Under the pieces are notes generated by a model. That model saw only the letters and a list, made by a program, of their open reading frames with translations. It had not been told where the DNA came from and made no database searches. Below, one piece after another: positions 43,080 to 53,285 of a DNA stretch of 64,000 nucleotides (position 1 is the first letter of the stretch; every line of letters starts with the position of its first letter). A program made the position numbers and the translations under genes. Origin of the DNA: Cupriavidus cauae (lineage in GTDB: Bacteria > Pseudomonadota > Gammaproteobacteria > Burkholderiales > Burkholderiaceae); the NCBI RefSeq assembly GCF_008632125.1, contig NZ_VWRN01000053.1, forward strand, positions 434,001 to 498,000, in the 5' to 3' direction.

Positions 43080-43712
43080 ATGAAACTCAAGCTCGTCAGC
43101 CTTTCGATCGTCGCCGCACTGGCCGCCGGCTGTGCGACCGAGCAGGGTACGCATACCGCCGTGGGTACCGGTGCGGGCGCCGCCGTGGGCGCCGGCCTGG
43201 GCAACCTGATCGGCGGCAACACCAAGGGCACCGTGATCGGCGCGGCCGTCGGCGCCGCCGCGGGCGGTGCGCTGGGCTACAACTGGAACGCGATCCGGGG
43301 CAAGCTGAGCCGCGATACCGCCGGCACCGGCACCCAGATCACCGAGCAGCCGGACGGCTCGCTGAAGGTCAATATCCCCAGCCAGGTGACGTTCGATACC
43401 GACAGCGCGACCATCAAGCCGTCGTTCCGCTCGGTGCTCGACCAGGTCGCCCAGACGCTGAGCCAGCATCAGGACGTCAACGCCACGGTGATCGGCCATA
43501 CCGACAGCACCGGCAACCCGACCTACAACATGCAGCTGTCCCAGCGCCGCGCCCAGAGCGTGGCCGGCTACCTGGGCGACCGCGGGGTCGCGCGCAACCG
43601 CCTGAGCGCCGAGGGCCGGGGCCAGTCCCAGCCCATCGCGGACAACGCCACCGAGGCCGGCCGGGCCCAAAATCGCCGGGTCGAAATTTTTTTGAAACCA
43701 ATTCAAGGGTGA
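43080..43712 (+). CDS. OmpA-family lipoprotein with glycine-zipper domain (YiaD-like)
   Basis: 210 residues. The lipoprotein signal ends at VAALAAGC (C18). Residues 27-70 are Gly/Ala-rich with a glycine-zipper pattern (GTGAGAAVGAGLGNLIGG, VIGAAVGAAAGGALGY). The C-terminal OmpA-like domain binds peptidoglycan: VTFDTDSATIKPSFRSVLDQ, VIGHTDSTGNPTYNMQLSQR, RAQSVAGYLGDRGVARNRL, GRAQNRRVEIFL. It links the outer membrane to the cell wall. AAGGAG lies five bases before the ATG, and a strong terminator follows. It is divergent from mrp and appears monocistronic. Confidence 0.94.
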   Translation: MKLKLVSLSIVAALAAGCATEQGTHTAVGTGAGAAVGAGLGNLIGGNTKGTVIGAAVGAAAGGALGYNWNAIRGKLSRDTAGTGTQITEQPDGSLKVNIPSQVTFDTDSATIKPSFRSVLDQVAQTLSQHQDVNATVIGHTDSTGNPTYNMQLSQRRAQSVAGYLGDRGVARNRLSAEGRGQSQPIADNATEAGRAQNRRVEIFLKPIQG

Positions 43713-43818
43713 TGGAGTCATAGAAACAGGTACCGCTTGCCACCGTTGCTGGCTCGCGATGGGTGGCTGACCTCCCGGGCGGTACCTGATTTCTCCTCCT
43801 TTTCCGTTGTGGAAAGCT

Positions 43819-43846
43819 GCGCCGGCTCAGACCGGCGCTTTTTTTT
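43819..43846 (+). terminator. Rho-independent terminator after the OmpA-like gene
   Basis: GCGCCGG (43819-43825) pairs with CCGGCGC (43832-43838) around a 6-nt loop, followed directly by eight Ts (43839-43846). It lies 107 bp after the stop. The rest of the 311-bp spacer up to metG holds the metG promoter element. Confidence 0.9.
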
Positions 43847-43942
43847 GGGCCGCACCTGGTCACGCACCGGGCCGCGCGTTTGCCCGCACGCGTGGCCGCG
43901 CGGTCCGCACCGGCGCCGCGGCCGGTGGCCGCCTCCCCCGCT

Positions 43943-43951
43943 TGCTAGAAT
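43943..43951 (+). promoter_or_regulatory. Extended -10 promoter for metG
   Basis: TGCTAGAAT fits the extended -10 form TGnTAnAAT, 72 bp before the metG ATG. The position of a -35 box is G+C-rich and does not match, as is common with extended -10 promoters. Confidence 0.5.
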
Positions 43952-44023
43952 GTCGGTTTTCCGCGCCGGCCCCGCCCGCGCTGCGGAACACCGATATCCA
44001 ACCGCTTCCCGACCGGCATCCCC

Positions 44024-46108
44024 ATGACAGCACGTCGCATCCTCGTCACATCTGCCCTGCCTTACGCCAACGGCCAGATCCATATCGGCCACCTGGTGGA
44101 ATACATCCAGACCGATATCTGGGTCCGCTTCCAGCGCATGATGGGCAACGAGGTCTATTACGTGGGCGCCGACGATACGCACGGCACGCCCGTGATGCTG
44201 CGCGCGGAAAAGGAAGGCATCACGCCGAAGCAACTGATCGACCGGGTCTGGAACGAGCACAAGCGCGACTTCGACAGCTTCCTGGTCTCGTTCGACAACT
44301 ACTACAGCACCGACTCCGAGGAGAACCGGCTGCTGTGCGAGAAGATCTACCTGGCGCTGAAGGCGGAGGACCTGATCGCCGAGCGCGACGTCGAGCAGTT
44401 CTACGATCCGGTCAAGAACATGTTCCTGCCGGACCGCTTCATCAAGGGCGAGTGCCCCAAGTGCGGCGCCAAGGACCAGTACGGCGACTCCTGCGAGGTC
44501 TGCGGCACCACCTATGTGCCGACCGACCTGAAGAACCCGTACTCGGTGGTGTCGGGCGCCACGCCGGTGCGCAAGTCCTCGACCCACTATTTCTTCAAGC
44601 TGTCCGATCCGCGCTGCGAGAGCTTCCTGCGGGAGTGGGTGGCCGACCTGGCCCAGCCGGAAGCCAGCAACAAGATGCAGGAATGGCTGGGCGGCGACGG
44701 CGAGGCTTCCACGCTGTCGGACTGGGACATCTCGCGCGACGCACCCTATTTCGGCTTCGAGATCCCCGGCGCGCCCGGCAAGTTCTTCTACGTCTGGCTG
44801 GACGCGCCGATCGGCTACTACGCCAGCTTCAAGAACCTGTGCGAGCGCAAGGGCATCGACTTCGACGCCTGGGTCGGCCCGCATTCGACCGCCGAGCAAT
44901 ACCACTTCATCGGCAAGGACATCCTGTACTTCCACACGCTGTTCTGGCCGGCGATGCTGCGTTTCTCGGGCTACCGCACGCCGACCAATGTGTTCGCGCA
45001 CGGCTTCCTGACCGTCGACGGCGCCAAGATGAGCAAGTCGCGCGGCACCTTCATCACCGCGCAGAGCTATATCGACACCGGCATGAACCCGGAATGGCTG
45101 CGCTACTACTTCGCCGCCAAGCTGAACGCCAGCATGGAAGACCTGGACCTGAACCTGGACGACTTCGTCTCGCGGGTCAACAGCGACCTGATCGGCAAGT
45201 ACGTCAACATCGCCAGCCGGGCGGCGGGGTTCCTGGTCAAGCGCTTCGACGGCCGCGTCGACGACGCCGCGCTGTCGCACCCGCTGCTCGAGCAGCTGCG
45301 CCAGGCCGCGCCGCAGATCGCGCAGCTGTACGAGGGCCGCGAATACAGCAAGGCGCTGCGCCTGGTGATGGAGCTGACCGACGCCGTCAACGCCTTCGTC
45401 GATGCCGAGAAGCCGTGGGAACTGGCCAAGGACGAGGCGAAACGCCCTGCCCTGCATGCCGCCTGCTCGGTGTCGCTGGAAGCGTTCCGCCTGCTGACGG
45501 TCTACCTGAAGCCGGTGGTGCCCAACGTCGCGGCCGGCGTCGAGGCCTTCCTCAATGTCGAGCCGCTGGACTGGCGCGCGATCGACCGGCAGCTGAGCAG
45601 CGCCAGCCCGATCAAGCCGTACTCGCACCTGATGACGCGCGTGGACGCCAAGCAGATCGAGGCGCTGCTGGCCGCCAACCGCGACTCGCTGCAGGCCGCG
45701 CCGGCGGCCGGCGCGGCCGGAGCCGAGGCCGGCAATGCCGCCCCCGCCGGCATCGAGCCCATCGCCGACACCATCACGATCGACGATTTCGCCAAGGTCG
45801 ACCTGCGCGTGGCGCGCATCGTCGAATGCAGGAAGGTCGAAGGCTCGAACAAGCTGCTGCAGCTGACGCTGGACCTGGGCGAGGGCAAGACGCGCAACGT
45901 CTTCTCGGGCATCCAGTCGGCCTACCAGCCGGAGCAGCTGGTCGGCAAGCTGACCGTGGTGGTCGCCAACCTGGCACCGCGCAAGATGAAGTTCGGCCTG
46001 TCCGAAGGCATGGTGCTGGCGGCCTCGGCGGCCGACGAGAAGGCGGCGCCGGGCCTCTACATCCTCGAACCGCATGCGGGCGCGGTGCCCGGCATGCGCA
46101 TTCGCTGA
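44024..46108 (+). CDS. metG: Methionyl-tRNA synthetase MetG
   Basis: Charges tRNA-Met. Class I motifs are [17 protein letters not shown] (HIGH) near residue 15 and [11 protein letters not shown] (KMSKS) near residue 334. The zinc knuckle has two pairs, [14 protein letters not shown] and CEVCG. A C-terminal EMAP-like tRNA-binding domain (about residues 585-694, from [20 protein letters not shown] to [16 protein letters not shown]) makes this the dimeric E. coli type. It has 694 residues with an Ala-rich joint before the last domain. It is preceded by its own promoter and followed by an opposing lipoprotein gene 24 bp away. Confidence 0.97.
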   Translation: MTARRILVTSALPYANGQIHIGHLVEYIQTDIWVRFQRMMGNEVYYVGADDTHGTPVMLRAEKEGITPKQLIDRVWNEHKRDFDSFLVSFDNYYSTDSEENRLLCEKIYLALKAEDLIAERDVEQFYDPVKNMFLPDRFIKGECPKCGAKDQYGDSCEVCGTTYVPTDLKNPYSVVSGATPVRKSSTHYFFKLSDPRCESFLREWVADLAQPEASNKMQEWLGGDGEASTLSDWDISRDAPYFGFEIPGAPGKFFYVWLDAPIGYYASFKNLCERKGIDFDAWVGPHSTAEQYHFIGKDILYFHTLFWPAMLRFSGYRTPTNVFAHGFLTVDGAKMSKSRGTFITAQSYIDTGMNPEWLRYYFAAKLNASMEDLDLNLDDFVSRVNSDLIGKYVNIASRAAGFLVKRFDGRVDDAALSHPLLEQLRQAAPQIAQLYEGREYSKALRLVMELTDAVNAFVDAEKPWELAKDEAKRPALHAACSVSLEAFRLLTVYLKPVVPNVAAGVEAFLNVEPLDWRAIDRQLSSASPIKPYSHLMTRVDAKQIEALLAANRDSLQAAPAAGAAGAEAGNAAPAGIEPIADTITIDDFAKVDLRVARIVECRKVEGSNKLLQLTLDLGEGKTRNVFSGIQSAYQPEQLVGKLTVVVANLAPRKMKFGLSEGMVLAASAADEKAAPGLYILEPHAGAVPGMRIR

Positions 46109-46132
46109 TCGCCTCGCGCGTGCAGGGCGGCG

Positions 46133-46720
46133 TCAGCCGCCCTGCACCTTCGACGGATCGTCGCTGCGCGAGGTATGCGTGACGAGCCCGTCCGTGCCGA
46201 AGTGCACGTTGAAGAAGGCCTTGTCCTGCGAGGTCTCCCACCAGCGGTAGCCCCACACGGTTTCCTGCTTCAGGCGGAAGGCCTCGATCTTCGTGGGCTT
46301 GCCCAGCATGCGGCGGACGCTGTCCTGGCTCATGCCGGCACGCACGCGCTGGAAGTTCTCCGCCGTCAGCACCTGTTCGATCGCGCCGACCTTGCCGTCG
46401 GCGCCGATCGTCACCATCCAGGTGGTGGCGCCCTCGGGCCCGCGCGGATATTCGAGGCGGCGCGCACCGTTCTCCTCTTCCCAGACGATCTCGGGCCGGC
46501 CGGCCTGGCGGCGCACGTCGTCCTCGCTGGAGACGCCCGGCTCGATCCCCTTGAACAGCTGGCTGTCGGGCTGGACCGACTGCCAGGCCGAGCGCGCGGC
46601 GTCGCCCGCCTTGTTCAGCGCCTCGTCGACCTTGCGCTGGTCGCAGCCGAACAGCGCCAGCACCGAAGCGATCAGTCCCATCGCTGCCACTCCGCGCGCG
46701 GACCGGCGGCCCGCACCCAC
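46133..46720 (-). CDS. BamE/SmpA-like lipoprotein next to tamB, GTG start
   Basis: A GTG at 46720, with GAGG seven bases upstream, starts a 195-residue frame 13 bp after the tamB stop. The n-region is basic (GAGRRSARG) and the lipobox LALFGC (C26) follows a hydrophobic stretch. The mature protein has two copies of a BamE-like pattern: FKGIEPGVSSEDDVRRQAGR and FQRVRAGMSQDSVRRMLGKP, each followed by W/Y-rich strands. BamE-type lipoproteins act in outer-membrane protein assembly. Its position downstream of tamA/tamB, which handle outer-membrane export, supports a related role. An internal ATG at 46681 would remove the basic n-region and is less likely. Confidence 0.8.
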   Translation of the reverse strand: MGAGRRSARGVAAMGLIASVLALFGCDQRKVDEALNKAGDAARSAWQSVQPDSQLFKGIEPGVSSEDDVRRQAGRPEIVWEEENGARRLEYPRGPEGATTWMVTIGADGKVGAIEQVLTAENFQRVRAGMSQDSVRRMLGKPTKIEAFRLKQETVWGYRWWETSQDKAFFNVHFGTDGLVTHTSRSDDPSKVQGG

Positions 46721-46733
46721 GCCGTTGCCTCGC

Positions 46734-49700
46734 TCATCGCTTGATGGCCTCGGCAGGCCCCTCCGGTGGCGTGGGCGGATTGTCGGCGTCGCCGCCGGTG
46801 CTTCCCGTACTTGCATCCTGCTCTCTCCTGGCGCCCTCGCGCCGTGGTGACGATCCTGAAAATAGCTGGCTCCAGCTGTCGAAACGCCGGTTGAACAGCA
46901 GAGACAGCCCGTTGATGGTGCCGCCGCGGGCGATCAGCGACCAGCGCCGCGAGAAGGCCCAGGTCACCTTGGCGACGTTGGCCGCCGACGTCAGGCTCTG
47001 CTCGTAGCCGACCGAAATCTTCTCGCTGACCGCCTTGCCGACGCTGACCACCTGCTGCTCGTTCAAACCCGCGGTGCTCGGACCGATCGAGAATTCGTCG
47101 ATGCCGAAGCGCTGCACCACGCCCTTGCCGGCCTTCGAGCCCAGCATGCCGAGCGCCGCACCGCCCAGCGCCGCCCCGCTCAGTTGTTGTTGCTGCCCGG
47201 CCGTGCTGCTGTCGGCGCCGTAGCCGAACATCAGCCACGACAGCTTGTCCTCGTCCGGCACGTTGGGCTCGGACACCAGCCGCACGCGCGGCAGCCGTAC
47301 CGTGCCGGTGACCTCGACGCCCGCCTCGACCTCCTGGTTCAGCCGCATCGCGCGGATATTCAGATTCGGATTGCCGACCGGGCCATTGAAATTGACGATG
47401 CCGCGCGTGATCTGCAGCCGCCGGCCGAAGGCCTCGTAGGTGCCGTCGACCACCCGCACGGTGCCGGTGACCCGCATCGGCGTCAAGGGCTCGCTGTTGA
47501 CGCCCAGGCGCCCGGCCAGCAGCAGATCCGCTCCCGCGCCGCGGAAGCGGAAGCGGTCCCCCAGGTCCACCGACAGGTCGATGACCGGGGCGAAGCGGCT
47601 GGTCGGCTGCGACTCCGGCACCGCCGGCGTGGCGGCGGTGCGCACCTCGCGCTCGGCGCGCCGGTCCGACTTGCGCACGATCACCACGTCGTCGCCCAGC
47701 ACCGGCGCGCCAGCCTTGGGCAGGTCGAACAACCCGCGATCGACGCGGAACTTGCCGCGGATCACGAACTGCCGGTCCTCGTTGGCCATGTCGGCGTTGC
47801 CGGACACCACCAGCGTGCGCTCGGGACTGGCGAACAGCTCCAGCCGGTCGGCGACGATGCGGGCACGCAGCGTCGGATCGGTTTCGCCGAGCCGCACGTT
47901 GCCGCTGGCGGTCAGCGTCCCGTCGCCGCCGCGGAACAGCACCTGACGCAGCTCGATCACGTTGCGGTCGAGCACGATGCGCACGATGCCGTCAGTCAGG
48001 CGGATGCCCTGGTCGTACAGCGTGATGGCCAGGCCGTCGCCGTTGATGGTGCCGGTCAGCACCGGCGCGCCGATCGTGCCGGCCAGCTGCATCGCGGCCG
48101 CCAGCCGGCCGTCGAACGCGTATTGCGGACCGGTCAGGGCCTCCAGCGCCTTGAGCCGCGGCACATCGAAGGCGACCTGGCCGCCCAGCGCCGAGGCCGG
48201 CGTCACCGTCAGCACGCCCTGCTCGGGCATCAGGCCGGCGAAGGCGTCGACCTTGGCGGTACCCAGGCGCGACGACACCACGTTGCCGCGCAGCTGCAGG
48301 CGGGTGCCGGCGGCTTCGGCGCGCAGCACGGTGTCGCCCAGCCCCAGCGTGGTGTAGCCCCGGCCGGCGTTGACCGACAGGTCGCCGCTGCGGCGCCGCA
48401 GTTCGGCAAAGCCGGATGCGGTCTCGGCCAGGTTCAGGTTCCACTGGCCGTCCAGTATCAGATCCGAGCGCAGCGGTGGCGCATCGCCGGTGAAGGCCTC
48501 GGCCAGCGCGAGTAGATGGCCGACCTGCAGGCCATTGAGCGCGCCCTGGGTCCGGATGCGGCCGCGGTCCCAATCCAGGCGGTCCAGGGCAATGGTGCCG
48601 CGGGCCAGCTGCAGCCGCGTCTGCCCCAGGGTCAGCTTCTGCGCGCCGGCGCTGACGGCGACCGGCGTCAGCAGCTTCAGTTCGACGGTGCCGCGCTCCT
48701 CCAGCGTGCTGACCGTGCCGGTCCAGGTGCCGTTCTTCCAGCTGCCCTGCCCCGCGGCCTGCAGTTGCAGCGGCCGGCGCCGCATGCGGCCCTCGCCTTC
48801 GACGTTGAAGCTGTGCCTGGCCTGCGTGCCGTCGAGGCTCGCCTGCAGCGTGCTCATCGACAATTGCGGACCGCGATAGCCGCGCGCGTCCAGCCGCAGC
48901 CGCAGCGGACCGTCGATGCCGCCGCGCAGATCGGCGTTGCCGCTGGCGCTCTCGACGCGGTGCGGACCCATCGACAGCGTGCGGGCATCGTAGGTTGCCG
49001 TGATTTCCGGCCGTTGCCAGGTGCCGCTGACCTGGGCGTCGAGCTTGAGCGTGCCGCCGACGCCGAACTTGAGCCGATCGAGCTGCGGCGCGTCGACGGC
49101 CACTGTCATGCGGTCGCCGCGCGCGCCGAAGCTGCCGCGCAGGTCGGCGCGGTTGCCGGCCATCGACAGCGTCGCCTCGCTCGGCAGCAGACGCTGTCCG
49201 GCCAGCCGGACCTTGCCGCCGCCGGTCATCGGCAGCCCCGCGTATTCGCTGTCGCCGATGGAAAAGTCCGCCGCCACGCGCGGCTCGCCGGCCAGCGTGC
49301 CGGAGGCGTCGAAGTTCGCGTTGATGCGGCCCTTGGCGACGCTCGCCAGCCGCGCCGGGTCCAGATCGCTGATGCGGCCCTTGAAGCTGAACGGCTGCTG
49401 GTCCTTCAGCCCGAGCCTGCCCTCGGCGTGCAGGCTGCCCTGCGCGACGCCCAGGCGCAGCGCGGCCAGCGTGACGGCGTCGGCATCGATGCGCGCGTCG
49501 GCGAACAGCTTCAGCTCGCCGCCGCCGAGGTCCAGCGCGACGCTCTGGCGGCCCGGCTCCAGCCGCACGATTACCGGGCCCGACAGCTTCGCGCTGCGCA
49601 GCTTGCCGTGCAGCGCATGCGGATCGAGCCGGCGCACGTCCAGATCGAAGCCGCCGCGGCCGTCACGCAGCGAACCGCTGCCGACGATCTCGCCATTGCC

Positions 49701-51035
49701 GGCCAGCGCCACGCGCAGGTCGCGGACATGCTGGGCGGCCTCGCTCAGCTCGACCGTGGCGCGCAGCGACTGCACCGGCAGCCGCTCCGCGTCGAGCGGT
49801 CCGGGCTCGTGATTGCGGATGGAGACTTCGCCGGCCACGGTCAGCGGCGCGGCGGCCGGTGCCGCCGAGGGCGATGGTTGCGGGGCCGACGCCGCCGGAA
49901 CGCTGGCCGCAGGGGTCGATCGCGCCGACGTGGCCGGAACACTGGCCGCGGGAGCCGATGGCGTCGACGCTGCCGGAACACTCGGAACACTCGCCGGAGG
50001 AGCCGAGGGCGCCGGCGCCGCCGGAACACTGGCCGGCGCGGACGCGGCCTCCGGCGCAGCGGGCGCCGCCGCGCCACCGCTGCCGTCCACCGGCCGCAAC
50101 TCCGCATGCACCGACAGGTTCGCCTGCGGCGCGGCAGGGTTGAACAGCCGCGGATTGATGCGCTCGCCGTCTACCCGCAGGCGCGTGAACGGTACCTGCC
50201 CGAACGGCGTCAGTTCGATTTCGCCGCGGCCGCGCAGGCGGTCGCCGCTCGCCTCGACGTCCGCCCGCAGCGCCTCCAGCGTGCCGTCGGCGCGCGCGCT
50301 GACGTTGTAGGCCTCCTTCTCCCACTCGCCTTCGAGCAGCGCCTCGCCGTTCAGCGCGAACGGCGCCTCGCCGGCGATCTGCGCGTTGGCCGACAGCTTG
50401 CCGTAGGGCGTGACCAGCCGGTCGACGGTCAGCCGGTGCCGGCTGCCGTCCGTATGCAAGGCGGCCGACAGATCGGAAAACACCAGCGGCGACGCGGTCG
50501 CCTCGGGCCCGCGCAGGATCGACAGCCGCGCCAGCGTCAGCGCATCGACGTCGATCGCCAGCGGCAGCGACAGCGACTCGGGCAAGGTCGGCGGCGGCTG
50601 GTCGGGCTTGTCCTCGGACGGCGGCAGCCGCACGTCGACGTTGCCCAGCCGCAGCGCGGCCACGTGCAGCCGCGTCCGGCCGGGGCCGAGATGCCAGGCC
50701 AGCGACCAGCTGCCGTCGAGGCGGTCCACGCTGACGCGGGTGTCGCCCTGCGCGAACACCACGTCGCGCAGCTGCAGGCCGCGCGCGAAGGTGCCGCCCT
50801 GGTACTGGCCGACCAGTACGCCGGCCGACAGCCGGGTCGCCAGCGACCACAGCTCGCCCGAGCCGCGCTCCGTGCGCAGCGCCGCGCCGAGCACGACCGC
50901 CAGCAGCACGATCAGCGCCACCAGCGCGAGCAGCACGATGCCGAACACGCGCAGCCAGCGCCGGCGGCGCGGCTGCGGCGCGCGCGGCGTCTCGCTGCCG
51001 CGGGCGGGAACGGAAGGCAGGTCGGGCGTGCTCAT
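46734..51035 (-). CDS. tamB: Translocation and assembly module protein TamB
   Basis: Very long periplasm-spanning beta-helical protein (1433 residues) anchored in the inner membrane by one helix (about residues 27-50) after a basic start. It works with TamA in outer-membrane homeostasis; recent work on the AsmA-like superfamily points to phospholipid transport as well. The C-terminal TamB (DUF490) domain is clear: RVRLVSEPNVPDEDKLSWLM, the Gly-rich region after it, and a final strand before a Pro/Glu-rich tail. Residues about 315-395 are an Ala/Pro/Ser-rich insertion written in imperfect DNA repeats. It follows tamA by 217 bp. Confidence 0.93.
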   Translation of the reverse strand: MSTPDLPSVPARGSETPRAPQPRRRRWLRVFGIVLLALVALIVLLAVVLGAALRTERGSGELWSLATRLSAGVLVGQYQGGTFARGLQLRDVVFAQGDTRVSVDRLDGSWSLAWHLGPGRTRLHVAALRLGNVDVRLPPSEDKPDQPPPTLPESLSLPLAIDVDALTLARLSILRGPEATASPLVFSDLSAALHTDGSRHRLTVDRLVTPYGKLSANAQIAGEAPFALNGEALLEGEWEKEAYNVSARADGTLEALRADVEASGDRLRGRGEIELTPFGQVPFTRLRVDGERINPRLFNPAAPQANLSVHAELRPVDGSGGAAAPAAPEAASAPASVPAAPAPSAPPASVPSVPAASTPSAPAASVPATSARSTPAASVPAASAPQPSPSAAPAAAPLTVAGEVSIRNHEPGPLDAERLPVQSLRATVELSEAAQHVRDLRVALAGNGEIVGSGSLRDGRGGFDLDVRRLDPHALHGKLRSAKLSGPVIVRLEPGRQSVALDLGGGELKLFADARIDADAVTLAALRLGVAQGSLHAEGRLGLKDQQPFSFKGRISDLDPARLASVAKGRINANFDASGTLAGEPRVAADFSIGDSEYAGLPMTGGGKVRLAGQRLLPSEATLSMAGNRADLRGSFGARGDRMTVAVDAPQLDRLKFGVGGTLKLDAQVSGTWQRPEITATYDARTLSMGPHRVESASGNADLRGGIDGPLRLRLDARGYRGPQLSMSTLQASLDGTQARHSFNVEGEGRMRRRPLQLQAAGQGSWKNGTWTGTVSTLEERGTVELKLLTPVAVSAGAQKLTLGQTRLQLARGTIALDRLDWDRGRIRTQGALNGLQVGHLLALAEAFTGDAPPLRSDLILDGQWNLNLAETASGFAELRRRSGDLSVNAGRGYTTLGLGDTVLRAEAAGTRLQLRGNVVSSRLGTAKVDAFAGLMPEQGVLTVTPASALGGQVAFDVPRLKALEALTGPQYAFDGRLAAAMQLAGTIGAPVLTGTINGDGLAITLYDQGIRLTDGIVRIVLDRNVIELRQVLFRGGDGTLTASGNVRLGETDPTLRARIVADRLELFASPERTLVVSGNADMANEDRQFVIRGKFRVDRGLFDLPKAGAPVLGDDVVIVRKSDRRAEREVRTAATPAVPESQPTSRFAPVIDLSVDLGDRFRFRGAGADLLLAGRLGVNSEPLTPMRVTGTVRVVDGTYEAFGRRLQITRGIVNFNGPVGNPNLNIRAMRLNQEVEAGVEVTGTVRLPRVRLVSEPNVPDEDKLSWLMFGYGADSSTAGQQQQLSGAALGGAALGMLGSKAGKGVVQRFGIDEFSIGPSTAGLNEQQVVSVGKAVSEKISVGYEQSLTSAANVAKVTWAFSRRWSLIARGGTINGLSLLFNRRFDSWSQLFSGSSPRREGARREQDASTGSTGGDADNPPTPPEGPAEAIKR

Positions 51036-51088
51036 GCGCCGGGACTCGGGAAATCGGCGGGGACGGGGGCGATCGCAGCGGCCGAAAC

Positions 51089-51187
51089 CATCGGAGCCAT
51101 CGGCGCCATCGGAGGCATCAGAAGCATCAGAAGCATCAGAAGCATCAGAGGCATCGAAGCCATCGATGCAACCGGAGCTATCGAAGC
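51089..51187. repeat. Eleven-copy 9-bp tandem repeat between tamA and tamB
   Basis: Units of the type CATCGGAGC / CATCAGAAG repeat head to tail, with three exact CATCAGAAG copies in the middle. It occupies almost half of the 217-bp spacer between the tamA stop and the tamB start, in the probable tamB leader. No recognised gene runs through it. Confidence 0.8.
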
Positions 51188-51252
51188 GATCCAGGCGCCC
51201 CCGACGATCGCCTCATGCGCCGCTGCCGGCCGGCACGAAGGACGCATCGCCA

Positions 51253-53157
51253 TCAGAATGCCACTCCCAGCGAGATATGCGGGCGGAATTGCCGCTCCTG
51301 GATGCCGTAGCCCACGTCGAGCTGGACCGGTCCCACCGGACTGCGCCAGCGCGCGCCGATGCCGACGCCGTGGTAGATGCGCACGCCGTCGAGGTTGTTG
51401 GTGGCGGTGCCGGCGTCCCAGAAGATCGCCGCGCCCCAGTCGGGCTTGAACCAGTACTGGTACTCCAGGCTCGTGGTGGCCAGGTACTTGGCCGGCAGCA
51501 CGCTGGTGCCCCGCCGCGTGCCGATGGACTGGAAGCCGTAGCCGCGGATCGAATCGGTGCCGCCGGCGCGGAAGCGCAGCGTGGCGGGAATCTTGTCGGC
51601 GCTGCCGCTGGTCAGGTCCGCGCCAAGCTCCAGCCGGGCGACGATCAGGTCGCGGGTGCGCACCGGGATGTATTGCCGGATGCGGCCGTACAGGCGGACG
51701 AAGCTCTGGTCGGTCAGCAAGCCCTCCACCGCCGCGCCGATCTGGGTGTTGATGATATTGCCGCGGCGCGGGAACACCGGATTGTCGACATCGCGGCGGG
51801 TCCACGCGTATTGCGGCACCAGCGCCTTGCTCAGCTGGCGCGGCTGGTCGTACGGCTGCAGGTCGTCGTAGAAGAAATCGAGCGACAGCGCGGTGTCGTA
51901 GCGCTCGCGCGTGCGGGCGCGGCGCACGCCGGTACGCCAGCTCCGGGTGTCGGTATTCTCGATATCCAGCGTGCGCTCGTAGCTGGCGTAGACGCTGTTG
52001 CGGTAGGTCTTGCTGTCGGGCGGCATCGCCACCTCGGCGAAGGCGTATTGCCGCTTCTGCTCGATGCGGGCCTGCGAATCGAAGATCCAGGCGCGGTTGA
52101 ACAGGTTGTAGTACGCGTAGCGCCCCTCGACCTGCGCGCCGGTATCGGTGTTGTAGCCGACGCCGGAGACGATCCGATGCACCGGATACTCGCGCACCCG
52201 CACATTGACCGGCGCAGTCACCGTGTCGCCATTGCCGTCGGCGTCCGGCACCGGATCGCCGAGCTCGACCAGCACATTGGAGAAGTACGGCTGGTTCTGG
52301 ATCGCCCGCTGCAACTCCAGCAGCCGCTCGACGCGATAGGGCTCGCCGACGTACAGCGGATTGACGTTGCGCACGATCTGCTCGGGATAGCGCCGCGTGC
52401 CGCTGACCACCAGCGCGCCCATGCGGTAGGCCGGGCCGCTGTCGTAGGTCGCGCTCAGATCGGCGGCGCGCTCCTCGGGCTCGATGCGCGCCTGCGAGGC
52501 GGCCAGCTTCGCGCCGTAGTAGGCGTTGCTCTGCAGCTCGACCAGCGCGTCTTCCTTGGCCTTGTCCCAGTCGGACTGGCGAAACGGATCGCCGACCGGC
52601 AGGCCCCACTTCTTGCGCATCGCCTCGACCTGCTCGGGCGAGCGCGTGGCGGCGGGCCCGCGCACATCGACATCGACGTGGCGGATCAGCGTGCGGGCGC
52701 CCGGGTCGACCGTCACGTGGATCACGCGGCTGTCGCCGCTGCCCTCGACACGGGTGGTGGTCTGCGGATCGAACCAGCCTTCGGTGGCGGCGAAGGCCCG
52801 GACCTGGTCGCCAACCGTTTCGATCATGTACGCGATCTGGTCCTCGCCCAGGTCGGCCCGTTCGCGATAGCGGACCAGGTCCAGATGCTCTTCGAGGATG
52901 TCCTTCAGCGGCTCGGGCGCCTCCACCTGGACCCGGTAGGCCGCCTGGACCGGCGCCGGCAGCAGGACGAACAGCAGCACGAGCAGCGGGGCCAGCAGCG
53001 GGGCGAGCAGAGGAGTCGGCGGGCGAGCCGGCGGGGGAGGCAGGTGGGGAGCCAGGGAGGGTGCCGGCTGCGCGGCCAACCGCCGGGCAAACCACCGCGA
53101 CGCCTGCGCGGACGCCACCGCGCCGCTGCCCCGGGGGCGGCGGAATCCGATGCGCAT
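51253..53157 (-). CDS. tamA: Outer-membrane assembly protein TamA (Omp85 family)
   Basis: BamA-like beta-barrel that partners TamB. A signal peptide with a long Pro/Leu-rich part (to about residue 70, ending PAPVQAAYRV) is followed by POTRA-type repeats (about 75-330; for example PYFSNVLVELGDPVPDADG). The 16-strand barrel ends with GIQERQFRPHISLGVAF, whose terminal Phe is typical of outer-membrane barrels. The Omp85 motif RFRAGGTDSIRGYGFQSIG is present. The ATG at 53157 gives 634 residues; an ATG seven codons upstream (53178) is also possible, and no ribosome site decides between them. Confidence 0.92.
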   Translation of the reverse strand: MRIGFRRPRGSGAVASAQASRWFARRLAAQPAPSLAPHLPPPPARPPTPLLAPLLAPLLVLLFVLLPAPVQAAYRVQVEAPEPLKDILEEHLDLVRYRERADLGEDQIAYMIETVGDQVRAFAATEGWFDPQTTTRVEGSGDSRVIHVTVDPGARTLIRHVDVDVRGPAATRSPEQVEAMRKKWGLPVGDPFRQSDWDKAKEDALVELQSNAYYGAKLAASQARIEPEERAADLSATYDSGPAYRMGALVVSGTRRYPEQIVRNVNPLYVGEPYRVERLLELQRAIQNQPYFSNVLVELGDPVPDADGNGDTVTAPVNVRVREYPVHRIVSGVGYNTDTGAQVEGRYAYYNLFNRAWIFDSQARIEQKRQYAFAEVAMPPDSKTYRNSVYASYERTLDIENTDTRSWRTGVRRARTRERYDTALSLDFFYDDLQPYDQPRQLSKALVPQYAWTRRDVDNPVFPRRGNIINTQIGAAVEGLLTDQSFVRLYGRIRQYIPVRTRDLIVARLELGADLTSGSADKIPATLRFRAGGTDSIRGYGFQSIGTRRGTSVLPAKYLATTSLEYQYWFKPDWGAAIFWDAGTATNNLDGVRIYHGVGIGARWRSPVGPVQLDVGYGIQERQFRPHISLGVAF

Positions 53158-53285
53158 GATCCCGAGGTCCAATATCATCCGTCGTTGCGATCCGACAAAG
53201 TCGCTATTTGACCACACCCCACGGCCCGATCCCCAAACCCCGAGCGCCCCAGGCCGGCAAAGCCCGCCCCGGCATGGCAATACGG

